From Oleiagrimonas soli (lineage in GTDB: Bacteria; Pseudomonadota; Gammaproteobacteria; Xanthomonadales; Rhodanobacteraceae), in assembly GCF_000761445.1 (NCBI RefSeq), contig NZ_KN196470.1:2108861-2172860 (forward strand): a stretch of 64,000 nucleotides of DNA. The letters run 5' to 3'. The position numbers were made by a program, and so were the translations under genes. This document shows, in pieces, positions 30,317 through 39,351 of this stretch. Positions within the stretch are counted from its first letter, which is position 1. Every line of letters starts with the position of its first letter. Under the pieces are notes generated by a model. The model worked only from the letters and a program-made list of their open reading frames with translations, was not told where the DNA came from and made no database searches.

Positions 30317-31333
30317 ATGTTCAATCGCAACACATCGATTTTGTGTGCGTTGGTGATGCTTGCCGGCTGTGCCACTACGCCGCCCGCGCCGACCCCGACG
30401 CCAACACCGGCCCAGCCCAGCGCAACAACCCCGACTGCAGCCGCACCGCCCACCGCGCAAGCAGCGGCGCCGACAGCGCCGTCCGCGCCCGATGCCATGA
30501 CTACGCGTACGCCGCCCCAGGCAACGGTCAACCACCATGCAGAGGCGGCGCCCGCGATGCACACTCCGGCAGTGACGCCAGACGTCGCTTCCGCCAACCG
30601 GACAGCCCGGACGATTCACGCGAACGCAGCGCCCATGCACGCCCCGCAGACGGCACGCGAATCCGCGGCCACGCAGCCCAAGCGCGTCGCGCCTGCCCGC
30701 CCGGCTGCCACTGAGCAAACCACGACGGCGAAAAAGTCCGTCGCGCAGGACAGTCATGCGCTCAACGGCACCTTGCAGCTCAAGGCCGCCGGCGGACAGC
30801 ACGTCAGCGCCGCCGATTTTGCCAACACCGTGGTCTATTTCGTGCCCTCCACCGGCGATGCCCGCCCGCGACCGGGCACGTACACCGTCTACACCCACAA
30901 CCGCGACTTCGATCCGGCATGGCTGGCCATTCCTGAAGGCAGCACGGTGACCTTCACCAATCTGGACCAGGTCACGCACAACGTATTCTCGGTCACGCCC
31001 GGCGCCGGCTTCGATCTCGGCTACCAGTCGGCAGGACAGTCGGACCCGCATCGCTTCGACCAGCCGGGCATGGTGCTGATCAGCTGCCACGTGCATCGCT
31101 ATATGAAGGGTGGCGTGCTGGTGGTGCCTTCGCGCTACGTCACCACGGTATCGGCGAACGGCCATTTCAGGCTGCGCCATCTGCCGCATGTCTCCGGCAC
31201 GCTGTACTTCTGGAATCCGCGCAGCCAGGCCGCGACCCAGCAGATCGCTCTGCCCTTCTCCGCGGTCAGGCAGCAACTGGTCATCGACCAACCGAGCGTG
31301 AAGACGCAAATCGACGTCGGTGGCGGTTCATGA
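30317..31333 (+). CDS. Cupredoxin-domain lipoprotein
   Basis: The 338-residue protein has a lipoprotein signal (L-A-G-C, Cys18), a long Pro/Ala/Thr-rich spacer (20-145), and a C-terminal plastocyanin-like domain. Likely type 1 copper ligands are H221 (VTHNVF), C257, H260 and M263 (SCHVHRYM). Proteins of this kind are often named methylamine utilisation protein by default, without evidence for that role. It is probably an electron carrier tethered to the membrane, in an operon with an exported globin. The stop overlaps the next gene by 4 bases. Confidence 0.82.
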   Translation: MFNRNTSILCALVMLAGCATTPPAPTPTPTPAQPSATTPTAAAPPTAQAAAPTAPSAPDAMTTRTPPQATVNHHAEAAPAMHTPAVTPDVASANRTARTIHANAAPMHAPQTARESAATQPKRVAPARPAATEQTTTAKKSVAQDSHALNGTLQLKAAGGQHVSAADFANTVVYFVPSTGDARPRPGTYTVYTHNRDFDPAWLAIPEGSTVTFTNLDQVTHNVFSVTPGAGFDLGYQSAGQSDPHRFDQPGMVLISCHVHRYMKGGVLVVPSRYVTTVSANGHFRLRHLPHVSGTLYFWNPRSQAATQQIALPFSAVRQQLVIDQPSVKTQIDVGGGS

Positions 31334-32412
31334 CTATCGCCACCCGCTACCTCGCGTACGGACTGCTGCTCGTGGTCGCCCTGGCCGCCGCGGCGGCGGC
31401 GGGCGTGGTCTGGCAGTTTCGCGCCATGGCCAAGGACCACCTGATCCAGCACTACCGGCAGTCCAGCGCGATGGCGATCAGCTTGCAGTCCAGCCGCATG
31501 CGCGAGTTGCAGCTGCGTGCGCACACGCTAGCGGCGGACCCGGCCTTCGTCGATTACGTGGCGCAATCGCTGATACCCAATCCGCAACTCGGCGGCGGCA
31601 TCGACAGCGCGTCGATCAGCAACCTTCTGGACGAGCGTCGACACAGATACGACACCGCCGTGGTGTTGGGTCCCAACGGCGACCTGGTGACGCGCTCGGG
31701 CTTGCCGCTGCGCAGCAACTCGAATTTCCGCAACGACCCGTTGGTCGAAAAGACCCTGCGGACGCACCAGCCCACATCCGGCCTGTGGTCCGGACACGGT
31801 TCGCTGGCCCGCGTCGCCGTGGAACCGCTGCTTCGCGGCGACACGCTTCAGGGCGTGCTGGTCGCGGCGACTCGGGTGAAGCCCCGATTCGTCGAGCACC
31901 TGACGGCCACCGCGCACACCGGCGTGGCCATCATCGTGCCCTCCGCGCAGACCGGCGCCACGGTGGCGGTCGCATCCGGCATGGATGCCAGCACGCTGCA
32001 AGCGCTGACGTCGAACGATCTCGGACTGCTGGCCTCCGACCTCGGCAACGAGCACGCCGCGTCACTACCGACCGCCGCGGGCATGGCCAGTGCCTGGATC
32101 ACGCCGATCGGCAGCAGCGACGGCCGCGCCGCCCTGGTGCTGCTGGACGCGAATCAGGCTTCGCTGGATGGATGGTCGATTCCGCCCGAAGCGTGGCCGC
32201 TGCTTGCCGGCATCGCCCTGCTCGGCGCGCTGGCCGCCCTGGCCGTGCTGATCCTGCATACACGCACCTTCCGCCCGCTCGACGCCATGCGAGGCATTCT
32301 CGAACGCGCGGCATCCGGCGAGACCGGCATCACGCTCCGCACCGGCGGCAACCGCAGCGTACGCGCGCTGTGCGACACCATCAACCGCACCCTGAAGCGG
32401 TCACGCTCCTAG
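31330..32412 (+). CDS. Cache-type sensor with HAMP domain and no output domain
   Basis: The 360-residue protein has an N-terminal membrane helix (8-28), a periplasmic part of about 260 residues that resembles a double Cache domain (YDTAVVLGPNGDLVTRSGLP), a second helix (about 293-315) and a HAMP-like segment (TFRPLDAMRGILERAASGET). It stops about 40 residues later, without kinase, GGDEF, EAL or methyl-accepting domain. It could be a signal-sensing subunit that acts on a partner or a truncated receptor. In related operons the last gene sometimes carries a cyclic-di-GMP domain; that comparison is from memory. Confidence 0.72.
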   Translation: MTIATRYLAYGLLLVVALAAAAAAGVVWQFRAMAKDHLIQHYRQSSAMAISLQSSRMRELQLRAHTLAADPAFVDYVAQSLIPNPQLGGGIDSASISNLLDERRHRYDTAVVLGPNGDLVTRSGLPLRSNSNFRNDPLVEKTLRTHQPTSGLWSGHGSLARVAVEPLLRGDTLQGVLVAATRVKPRFVEHLTATAHTGVAIIVPSAQTGATVAVASGMDASTLQALTSNDLGLLASDLGNEHAASLPTAAGMASAWITPIGSSDGRAALVLLDANQASLDGWSIPPEAWPLLAGIALLGALAALAVLILHTRTFRPLDAMRGILERAASGETGITLRTGGNRSVRALCDTINRTLKRSRS

Positions 32413-32472
32413 CGCGCACTTTGCAGACGCGCGAACCGGCGTTACCGTGGGCTCCCGCAATGGAGTCCACGC

Positions 32473-32997
32473 ATGGCCCTGACCCCGCCCTTCGATCTCA
32501 AGCAATGGATCGACGAACATCGCCACCTGCTGAAACCGCCGGTCGGCAACAAGTGCATCGTCGACGGCGATTTCATCGTCATGATCGTCGGCGGCCCCAA
32601 CGCGCGCACCGACTACCACTACGACGAGGGGCCGGAATTCTTCTACCAGATCGAGGGCGAGATGGTGCTGAAGGTGCAGGACGACGGCCAGGCGCGCGAT
32701 CTGCCGATCCGCGCCGGCGAGATGTTCTACTTGCCGCCGCGCGTGCCGCACTCGCCGCAGCGCATGGCGGATTCCATCGGACTGGTGATCGAGCGCAAGC
32801 GCCTGCCGCACGAGAAAGACGGCCTGCTGTGGTACTGCGAGCAGTGCAACCACAAGCTGTTCGAGGCGTATTTCACCCTCGAAAGCATCGAGAACGACTT
32901 CCCGCCGGTCTTCGACCGCTTCTACGGTTCGCGCGAGGCTCGCACCTGCGACGCCTGCGGGCATCTCAACCCGGCGCCGGCCAAGTACGACGACTGA
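32473..32997 (+). CDS. nbaC: 3-hydroxyanthranilate 3,4-dioxygenase
   Basis: The 174-residue cupin enzyme opens the ring of 3-hydroxyanthranilate in the kynurenine pathway, giving a precursor of quinolinate and NAD. Iron ligand motifs are [18 protein letters not shown] (His, Glu) and PHSPQR (His). A C-terminal rubredoxin-like site has CEQC and CDAC, typical of the bacterial enzyme. GGAG lies 8 bases before the ATG. kmo of the same pathway is 4.3 kb downstream; kynureninase is not in the window. Confidence 0.95.
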   Translation: MALTPPFDLKQWIDEHRHLLKPPVGNKCIVDGDFIVMIVGGPNARTDYHYDEGPEFFYQIEGEMVLKVQDDGQARDLPIRAGEMFYLPPRVPHSPQRMADSIGLVIERKRLPHEKDGLLWYCEQCNHKLFEAYFTLESIENDFPPVFDRFYGSREARTCDACGHLNPAPAKYDD

Positions 32998-33024
32998 ACA
33001 CTGTCGCGCACGGCAGACGCAGAT

Positions 33025-33062
33025 AAAAAAACGCGCGGCGAGCATGCTCGCCGCGCGTTTCC
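33025..33062. terminator. Palindromic terminator between nbaC and the ClpP-like gene
   Basis: A perfect 32-base palindrome (16-base arms, 33028-33059, arms AAACGCGCGGCGAGCA and TGCTCGCCGCGCGTTT) lies between two converging genes. The run of A on its left gives a strong T-run for minus-strand transcripts; on the plus strand only TTT follows. It should stop both, best the minus one. Confidence 0.85.
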
Positions 33063-33082
33063 ATTTCGCTCGGAACGCGGAC

Positions 33083-33685
33083 TCAGACCGCGTCGAGATC
33101 GGAATGGCGCTGGATCACCTTCGACACCACGCCATACTCGATGGCCTGCTCCGGATTCATCCAGAAATCGCGTTCGACGTCGGCCAGCACCTTGTCGTAC
33201 GACTGGCCGGTGCGCTCGGCGATGACGCGCGCGATGCGCTCGCGGGTGCGCAGGATTTCCTTGGCCTGAATCTCGATATCCGAGGCCGGACCGCCCGCGC
33301 CGCCGCTGGGCTGATGAATCATGAAACGGGTGTTCGGCAGGCACAGGCGATTCTCTTTCTCCGCCGCCAGGAAGATGTGGGTGCCGGCGCTGGCCACCCA
33401 GCCGCTGCCGATGGTGATGACCGGCGCGCGCACGAAGCGGATCATGTCGTGGATCACGTCACCCGATTCGACGTGGCCGCCGGGCGAGGACACCAGCATG
33501 CGGATCGGCTTGTCCGACTCCTCGGACATCGCCAGCAGGCGCTCGCACACGCGCTGCGCCTGACGATGGTCGATCTGGCCGAACACCATCACGAAGCGCG
33601 ACTGGAACATCAGCTTGTCGACCTGCGCGTCGCGGCGCTCGCCCTTGCCGGCCTCGTCGTCGGCTTTGTTGATCTGGTTGTGCAT
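33083..33685 (-). CDS. ClpP-like serine protease
   Basis: The 200-residue protein is a ClpP-family peptidase. The catalytic triad is visible as Ser in GWVASAGTHIFLAA, His in RFMIHQPSGG and Asp in ERDFWMNPEQAIEYG. The chain is more distant from classical ClpP (the usual M-G-A after Ser is A-G-T), so it is probably the second ClpP paralogue seen in several proteobacteria. No clpX or clpA gene is adjacent. Substrates and partner ATPase are unknown. Confidence 0.85.
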   Translation of the reverse strand: MHNQINKADDEAGKGERRDAQVDKLMFQSRFVMVFGQIDHRQAQRVCERLLAMSEESDKPIRMLVSSPGGHVESGDVIHDMIRFVRAPVITIGSGWVASAGTHIFLAAEKENRLCLPNTRFMIHQPSGGAGGPASDIEIQAKEILRTRERIARVIAERTGQSYDKVLADVERDFWMNPEQAIEYGVVSKVIQRHSDLDAV

Positions 33686-33777
33686 GAAACGACCTCAGTG
33701 ATGGATGTTGAGTATGCTCGCACGTTCGCGGAAAGCGTGCGCGGCGCGCCGTCCGCGCGCCACGCTCCCGGCGAGAC

Positions 33778-35655
33778 TCACGAGACGATCAGTCGATTGA
33801 CGCGCTTCAGGAACGCCGCCGGATCGGCCAGCGGCGCACCCGCCGCGACTTCCGCCTGCTCCAGCAGCAGCAACGCCAGATCGCCCGCCTGCGCGTCGTC
33901 CTCGGTGCCCTGCAGACGCTTCAGCAAGGCGTGCGCCGGGTTCACCTCCAGCACCGGCTTGTTCTGCGGAATCTCCTGACCGGCCTCGCGCAGCAGACGC
34001 GCCAGATGCGGCGCCATCTCGTGATCGGACAACGCCAGGCACGACGGCGAGTCGACCAGACGCGCCGACACCTTGACCTCGCCCACGCGGTCGCCGAGCA
34101 GGGTCTTGATGCGTTCCAGCAGCGGCTCGGCTTCCTTGGTGGCTTCTTCCTGCTTCTGCTTGTCGCTCTCGTCCAGCGGCAGTTCGCCCTTGGCCGCGTT
34201 GCGAATACGCTTGCCCTTGTACTCGGTCAGCGAGTTCAGCATCCACTCGTCGATGCGGTCGGACAGCAGCAGCACCTCGACGCCCTTGGCCTTGAGCGCT
34301 TCCAGCTGCGGACTGCCAGCGGCGGCGGCGTGGGTCTCGGCGCTGATGACCCAGATCGCTTCCTGCCCGACCTGCATGCGGCCGATGTAGTCGTCCAGCG
34401 ATACCGTCTGCGCCGCGCCCTCGCCCGCCGTGGAAGCGAAGCGCAACAGGCCGGCGATACGCTCGCGATGGTCCGGATCCTCGACCACGCCTTCCTTCAG
34501 CGTGTTGCCGAACGCGCCCCAGAAGGTGGCGAACTTCTCGCCCTCGTCGCGGGCCAGCTTGTCCAGCAGGTCCAGCACGCGCTTCACGCAGGCGCCGCGG
34601 ATGCGGTCGACCTGGCGGTTCTGCTGCAGGATCTCGCGGCTGACGTTGAGCGGCAGGTCGTCCGAATCGACCACGCCGCGCACGAAGCGAAGGTAGGCCG
34701 GCAGCAACTGCTCGGCGGCGTCCATCACGAACACGCGCTTGATGTACAGCTTCAGGCCCTTGCGCTCGTCGCGTCCGCCCATCATCAGGTCGAACGGCAC
34801 CTGCGCGGGAACGTACAGCAGCGTGGTGAAGCTCTGCGTGCCCTCGACGCGGTTGTGGGTCCAGGCCAGCGGGTCGTTGAAGTCGTGACCCATGCTCTTG
34901 TAGAAATTGACGTATTCCTCGTCCGTGATCTCGCTCTTCGGCCGCGTCCACAGCGCCGAGGCGGCATTGATGGTCTCCAGCTCGTCGGTCGGCTTGCCGT
35001 CCTTGTCCTTGGGCAGGCGGATCGGGAACGCGACGTGATCGGAATACTTGTGCACCAGCGAGCGCAGCTGCCAGGCCTTGAGGAACTCGTCCTCGTCGGC
35101 CTTCAGATGCAGCGTGACCGTGGTGCCGTGCTCGGGCAGTTCCTCGCTTTCCAGCAGGTACTCGCCCTTGCCGTCGCTCTCCCACTTCACGCCCTGTGCG
35201 GCGTCCGCGCCGGCGTGGCGGGTGTGCACGGTGACCTTGTCGGCGACCACGAACGCGGCATAGAAGCCGACGCCGAACTGGCCGATCAGACGCGCATCGG
35301 CCTTCTGGTCGCCGCTGAGGTTCTCCAGGAACTTGCGCGTGCCCGAGCTGGCGATGGTGCCGATGTTGGCGATGACGTCCTCGCGGGTCATGCCGATGCC
35401 GTTGTCGCGCACGCTGAGGGTGCGCGCCTCCGGGCCCCACAGCACGTCGATGTGCAGGTCGGCGTCCATGCCCTTCAGGGCCGGATCGGACAGCGCCTGG
35501 AAACGCAGCTTGTCGCAGGCGTCGGAGGCGTTGGAAATGAGTTCGCGCAGGAAGATTTCCTTGTGCGAGTACAACGAATGCGTGACCAGGTGCAGGACCT
35601 GGGCAACTTCGGCTTCAAACTTGCGGGTCTCGGTGGCGTTCGCGTTCATGCGCAT
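33778..35655 (-). CDS. htpG: Chaperone HtpG (Hsp90)
   Basis: The 625-residue protein is the bacterial Hsp90. The N-terminal ATPase has LYSHKEIFLRELISNASDAC, VRDNGIGMTREDV and GQFGVGFYAAFVVADKV; the middle and C-terminal domains follow to the normal length. The ATG at 35655 is preferred, with CGGAG 4 bases upstream; an ATG at 35649 is also possible. A heat-shock promoter lies upstream (35722-35750). Confidence 0.95.
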   Translation of the reverse strand: MRMNANATETRKFEAEVAQVLHLVTHSLYSHKEIFLRELISNASDACDKLRFQALSDPALKGMDADLHIDVLWGPEARTLSVRDNGIGMTREDVIANIGTIASSGTRKFLENLSGDQKADARLIGQFGVGFYAAFVVADKVTVHTRHAGADAAQGVKWESDGKGEYLLESEELPEHGTTVTLHLKADEDEFLKAWQLRSLVHKYSDHVAFPIRLPKDKDGKPTDELETINAASALWTRPKSEITDEEYVNFYKSMGHDFNDPLAWTHNRVEGTQSFTTLLYVPAQVPFDLMMGGRDERKGLKLYIKRVFVMDAAEQLLPAYLRFVRGVVDSDDLPLNVSREILQQNRQVDRIRGACVKRVLDLLDKLARDEGEKFATFWGAFGNTLKEGVVEDPDHRERIAGLLRFASTAGEGAAQTVSLDDYIGRMQVGQEAIWVISAETHAAAAGSPQLEALKAKGVEVLLLSDRIDEWMLNSLTEYKGKRIRNAAKGELPLDESDKQKQEEATKEAEPLLERIKTLLGDRVGEVKVSARLVDSPSCLALSDHEMAPHLARLLREAGQEIPQNKPVLEVNPAHALLKRLQGTEDDAQAGDLALLLLEQAEVAAGAPLADPAAFLKRVNRLIVS

Positions 35656-35721
35656 CGGGCTCCGATAGAGGACGTGGAAACGGTGAGCGCCGGGAACCCC
35701 TCCCCGGCAGGCATGCCGCAG

Positions 35722-35750
35722 CAATCGGGGCGGCGACGCGCACTTTCAAG
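35722..35750 (-). promoter_or_regulatory. Sigma-32 (RpoH) promoter of htpG
   Basis: On the minus strand CTTGAAA, a 13-base spacer and CCCCGATT match the sigma-32 consensus (CTTGAAA, 11-16 bases, CCCCAT-T). It sits about 65-95 bases upstream of htpG, a heat-shock gene. The element lies in the 5' region of the divergent gluQ gene. Confidence 0.75.
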
Positions 35751-35772
35751 TCCGCGCTGGCATCATCGGCGC

Positions 35773-36654
35773 ATGCATTACCGTGGACGCTTCGCTCCCT
35801 CGCCGACCGGCGAACTGCATGCCGGCTCGCTGGTCGCGGCGCTGGGCAGCTGGCTGTGCGCGCGCCGCGCCGGCGGCCGCTGGCTGGTGCGCGTAGACGA
35901 CCTCGACCCGCCGCGCGAGGTGCCGGGATCGGCGCGCTCGATCCTGGAAGCGCTGCGCGAGCACGGTCTCGACGCCGACGAGCCGGTGCTGTACCAGTCG
36001 CAGCGCGAAACGGCCTACCAGGCCGCCTTCGACCGGCTGCGCGCCGACGGCCACGTCTTCGCCTGCTGGTGCAGCCGCAACGATCTGGCGCCCCACGGCG
36101 GTCTGCACCGCGACGGCCGCTGCATCACGCCGCCGCTCGACGATCGCCCGCCCGCATGGCGGCTGCGCGTGCCGGACCGCACCATGCGCTTCGAGGACCG
36201 GCTGCAGGGCCCGTGCCGACAGGCGCTGCGCGAGGAAGTCGGCGATGTCGTGATCCGGCGCGCCGACGATTGCTGGTCGTACCACCTCGCCTGCGTGGTC
36301 GACGACGCCTTCCAGGGCGTGACCGAAGTGGTGCGCGGCTGCGACCTGCTCGATTCGACGCCGCGTCAGATCCTGCTGCAGGAACTGCTCGACCTGCCCA
36401 CGCCCAGCTACCTGCACCTGCCGCTGGCGCTGCGCGCGGACGGCGGCAAGCTGTCCAAGAGCACCCGCGATCTGCCGCTGGACCGCGCCGATCCGCTGCC
36501 GGCGCTGCGTCAGGCACTGCGCTTTCTCGGCATCGAGCGCCCCCGGGGCGACAGCGTGTCCGCCCTGCTGCATCACGCCGTCGACGACTTCGATCCGCAG
36601 CGCATCCCGCGGCGCTACAGCGCGCCCTGGCCGACAGCGTACGGCGTCGCATGA
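35773..36654 (+). CDS. gluQ: Glutamyl-Q tRNA(Asp) synthetase
   Basis: The 293-residue enzyme is the class I GluRS catalytic core without an anticodon-binding domain. It transfers glutamate to queuosine at position 34 of tRNA(Asp). GRFAPSPTGELHAGSLVAAL contains the HIGH-like motif, LRADGGKLSKSTRDL the KMSKS motif, and CWCSRNDLAPHGG plus a later Cys form the zinc site. The C-terminus is truncated relative to GluRS as expected. It is divergent from htpG. No Shine-Dalgarno sequence is evident. Confidence 0.93.
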   Translation: MHYRGRFAPSPTGELHAGSLVAALGSWLCARRAGGRWLVRVDDLDPPREVPGSARSILEALREHGLDADEPVLYQSQRETAYQAAFDRLRADGHVFACWCSRNDLAPHGGLHRDGRCITPPLDDRPPAWRLRVPDRTMRFEDRLQGPCRQALREEVGDVVIRRADDCWSYHLACVVDDAFQGVTEVVRGCDLLDSTPRQILLQELLDLPTPSYLHLPLALRADGGKLSKSTRDLPLDRADPLPALRQALRFLGIERPRGDSVSALLHHAVDDFDPQRIPRRYSAPWPTAYGVA

Positions 36655-36717
36655 ACCGCCGATGCACGGCGGCGGCAAAGCCTGAACGGGCAACTGGTGC
36701 AGCGCAATATGTTCTGC

Positions 36718-36723
36718 TAGGTT
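36718..36723 (+). promoter_or_regulatory. Candidate -10 element of phaR (leaderless geometry)
   Basis: TAGGTT ends 6 bases before the ATG at 36730 and no Shine-Dalgarno sequence lies between, the same geometry as for smr, the LysR gene and the aminopeptidase gene. Confidence 0.4.
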
Positions 36724-36729
36724 CGCCGC

Positions 36730-37215
36730 ATGGCTCAGACCAAGCGCACCATCAAGAAGTACCCCAATCGGCGTCTGTACGACACCGAAATCTCCAGCTA
36801 CATCACGCTGGAAGAGGTACGTCAGCTGGTGCTGGACGGTGAGGAATTCGAGGTTCGCGACGCCAAATCCGGCAAGGACCTGACCCGCTCGGTACTGCTG
36901 CAGATCATCGCTGAGCATGAAGAACACGACGGCCAGCCGATGCTGTCCACCCAACTGCTCACGCGCATCATCGGTTTCTACGGCGACGACCTGCAGGGCT
37001 TCATGGGCCCCTATCTGGAACGCAGCCTGCAGTTGTTCATCGACCAGCAGCAGGCGTTCCGCGCCGAACTCGGCGCGGCCCTGAAGGAGGGGCCGGGCAC
37101 GACGCTGCACGAACTGGTCGAGCGCAATCTCGAATGGTGCCGCTCGATGCAGGCGCAACTGCGCACATCGGCCACCGCAAACGGCGCCAAGACCGGGACC
37201 GACCGCTCACGCTGA
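36730..37215 (+). CDS. phaR: Polyhydroxyalkanoate synthesis repressor PhaR
   Basis: The 161-residue DNA-binding protein begins RTIKKYPNRRLYDTEISSYI, the PHB accumulation regulator N-terminal domain, followed by the PHB_acc domain (LLTRIIGFYGDDLQGFMGPY). PhaR binds polyhydroxybutyrate and represses phasin and synthesis genes when granules are absent. No phaA, phaB or phaC gene is in the window, so its targets lie elsewhere. Length is at the short end of the family. Confidence 0.92.
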   Translation: MAQTKRTIKKYPNRRLYDTEISSYITLEEVRQLVLDGEEFEVRDAKSGKDLTRSVLLQIIAEHEEHDGQPMLSTQLLTRIIGFYGDDLQGFMGPYLERSLQLFIDQQQAFRAELGAALKEGPGTTLHELVERNLEWCRSMQAQLRTSATANGAKTGTDRSR

Positions 37216-37294
37216 GCGCCCGGCCGGCCCCCGGGGATTGCAAAACGCGCCCCGCTTGCGGACAGTCACGTACTGACTCGCACGGAATCCGCGC

Positions 37295-38701
37295 ATGCAA
37301 CGTTCTCCGATCACCCTCGTCGGCGCCGGCCTGGTCGGCGCGCTGCTGGCCACGCTGCTCGCTCGCGGCGGACGCCAGGTACGATTGATCGAGAAACGTC
37401 CGGACCCGCGAAGCGCCGGCTTCCTCGGCGGTCGCTCGATCAACCTGGCCCTGGCCGAACGCGGCCTCAACGCCCTGCGCGCCGCCGGACTGGACGACGC
37501 GGTGCTGCGGCAGGCGGTGATGATGCGCGGGCGCATGGTGCACGACCTGGATGGGCGCACCAACCTGCAGCGCTACGGTGTCGACGACAGCGAGGTGATC
37601 TGGTCGGTGTCGCGCGGCGGACTCAACATGCTGCTGCTGGACGCCGCCGAACGCGCCGGCGCGGAGCTGCATTTCGGACAGACGCTGGTCGATGCCGACT
37701 TCGATACCGGCACGCTGCGTCTGGCCGATGCCGAGGGCATCCATCGCGACCTGCACGCACCGATCACCATCGGCGCGGACGGCGCCGGTTCCGCGCTGCG
37801 GGCGGCGATGATGCGGGTGCAGGACCTGGGCGAGCGCACCGAGATGCTGGGGCACGGCTACAAGGAACTGGAGATTCCGCCGCCAGACCGTTTCCCCGAA
37901 GCGCTGCGCCCCGCAGCCGTCGATGCCGAGGGCCGTTTCGCCATCGAGCCCAACGCCCTGCACATCTGGCCGCGCGGCGGCTACATGTGCATCGCCCTGC
38001 CCAACAGCGAAGGCAGCTTCACCGTCACCCTGTTCCTGCCCAACGAAGGCGCCGCGCCGAGCTTTGCCACGGTCACCGACGCCACGGCCGCCGAAGCGCT
38101 GTTCCGCGCGCAGTTCGCCGACGCGCTGCCGCTGATTCCCGCCCTGCGCGAGGATTTCGACGCCCACCCGGTCGGCACGCTCGGCACGCTGTACCTAGAC
38201 CGCTGGCACCTGGCCGGCAAGGCGCTGCTGATCGGCGACGCCTCGCATGCCATCGTGCCGTTTCACGGCCAGGGCATGAACGCCGGCTTCGAGGACGCCG
38301 CCGCCCTCGCACCGATGCTGATCGATGCGGACGATGCCGACACCGAAGCGGTGTTCGCGGCCTTCCAGGCGCAGCGCAAACCCAATGCCGACGCCATCGC
38401 CGCGATGGCGCTGGAGAATTACGTCGAGATGCGCGACTCCGTGGCCGATCCGCGCTATCTGCTGCAACGCGCTCTGGGACAGCAGCTTGCCGCACGCGTG
38501 CCGACGCACTTCATGCCGCGCTACCGCATGGTCACCTTCAGCCACCTGCCCTACGCCTACGCGTTCGAGCGCGGACGCGCGCAGCGCGCGCTGCTGGAAC
38601 AGTTGCTCGGCGAACGCGACACGCTCGACGGATTCGATCTCGACGCGGCCGAACGCGCCTTGCGCAACACCCTGCCACCGCTGCCGGCGCTGCGTGGCTG
38701 A
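37295..38701 (+). CDS. kmo: Kynurenine 3-monooxygenase
   Basis: The 468-residue FAD-dependent hydroxylase converts kynurenine to 3-hydroxykynurenine using NADPH and O2. The dinucleotide-binding motif ITLVGAGLVGALLATLLARG is at the N-terminus, followed by GGRSINLALAERG and LIGDASHAIVPFHGQGMNAG, the second FAD motif. A C-terminal hydrophobic region is shorter than in the eukaryotic membrane-anchored enzyme. With nbaC it forms part of the tryptophan to quinolinate route; the two are not adjacent here. Confidence 0.94.
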   Translation: MQRSPITLVGAGLVGALLATLLARGGRQVRLIEKRPDPRSAGFLGGRSINLALAERGLNALRAAGLDDAVLRQAVMMRGRMVHDLDGRTNLQRYGVDDSEVIWSVSRGGLNMLLLDAAERAGAELHFGQTLVDADFDTGTLRLADAEGIHRDLHAPITIGADGAGSALRAAMMRVQDLGERTEMLGHGYKELEIPPPDRFPEALRPAAVDAEGRFAIEPNALHIWPRGGYMCIALPNSEGSFTVTLFLPNEGAAPSFATVTDATAAEALFRAQFADALPLIPALREDFDAHPVGTLGTLYLDRWHLAGKALLIGDASHAIVPFHGQGMNAGFEDAAALAPMLIDADDADTEAVFAAFQAQRKPNADAIAAMALENYVEMRDSVADPRYLLQRALGQQLAARVPTHFMPRYRMVTFSHLPYAYAFERGRAQRALLEQLLGERDTLDGFDLDAAERALRNTLPPLPALRG

Positions 38702-38707
38702 GCCGCC

Positions 38708-39157
38708 ATGCCGACGTCGCATCCCCTGCACGAAATCTTCCACCGCACCAGCTACCGCGTGCGCCTGCGACGCGGCGGGGTGGCGGTGATCCGCGTCGGC
38801 GAATCGCTGCCGCCCGCCCTGCTGAATACGCTCCCCGAATCGGACACCCCCTGGGGCTTCATCACCGCATGCAATCCGCGCGGACAGACACGACCGCGCG
38901 AGAGCAATCGCCGGGCGATGCACATGCTGCGCAACGCCCTGCGCGAGCAAGCCCCGAATGCTCGCCTCTGCGCCGCCTGCGGCGCTCTCGGCAGCTGGCG
39001 CGAACCGAGCCTGTTCGTGGTCGACGCGAGCCACTCGGTGCTCGACCAGCTGATGCAGCGTTTCGACCAGCTCGCCATCGTACGCGGCCGCGGCGCCTCG
39101 CCCGCCGAGCTGCATTGGTCGCGCTGGGTGCAGCACGTCATGGACGATCCCACCTGA
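38708..39157 (+). CDS. DUF3293 family protein
   Basis: The 149-residue cytosolic protein contains WGFITACNPRGQTRPRESNR, the hallmark of DUF3293, and SWREPSLFVVDASHSVLDQL near the C-terminus. Two Cys (CAAC) lie mid-chain. The family has no assigned function. It starts 6 bases after kmo and is probably cotranscribed with it. Confidence 0.82.
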   Translation: MPTSHPLHEIFHRTSYRVRLRRGGVAVIRVGESLPPALLNTLPESDTPWGFITACNPRGQTRPRESNRRAMHMLRNALREQAPNARLCAACGALGSWREPSLFVVDASHSVLDQLMQRFDQLAIVRGRGASPAELHWSRWVQHVMDDPT

Positions 39158-39351
39158 GACGTTTTGTCTCGATCCTCATCGAACAGATGCACGCGCTGCG
39201 CCATGAGGCGTGCATGACAGCCGCGTTCGGCCAAGCCTCGAACCTTACGATTTCGTCAACCGGACGTTGACACATTGCGAGCCGCCGGTAAGCGGCATGC
39301 CATGCGCGGAACCGAAGCTGCCCGGGTCCATTCTGCCCCCGGAGATTCCGC

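Noticed and set aside
33931-35772. Long frame antisense to htpG joined to gluQ
   Set aside because: Only the part from 35773 encodes a protein with synthetase motifs; the upstream part is the reverse of htpG.
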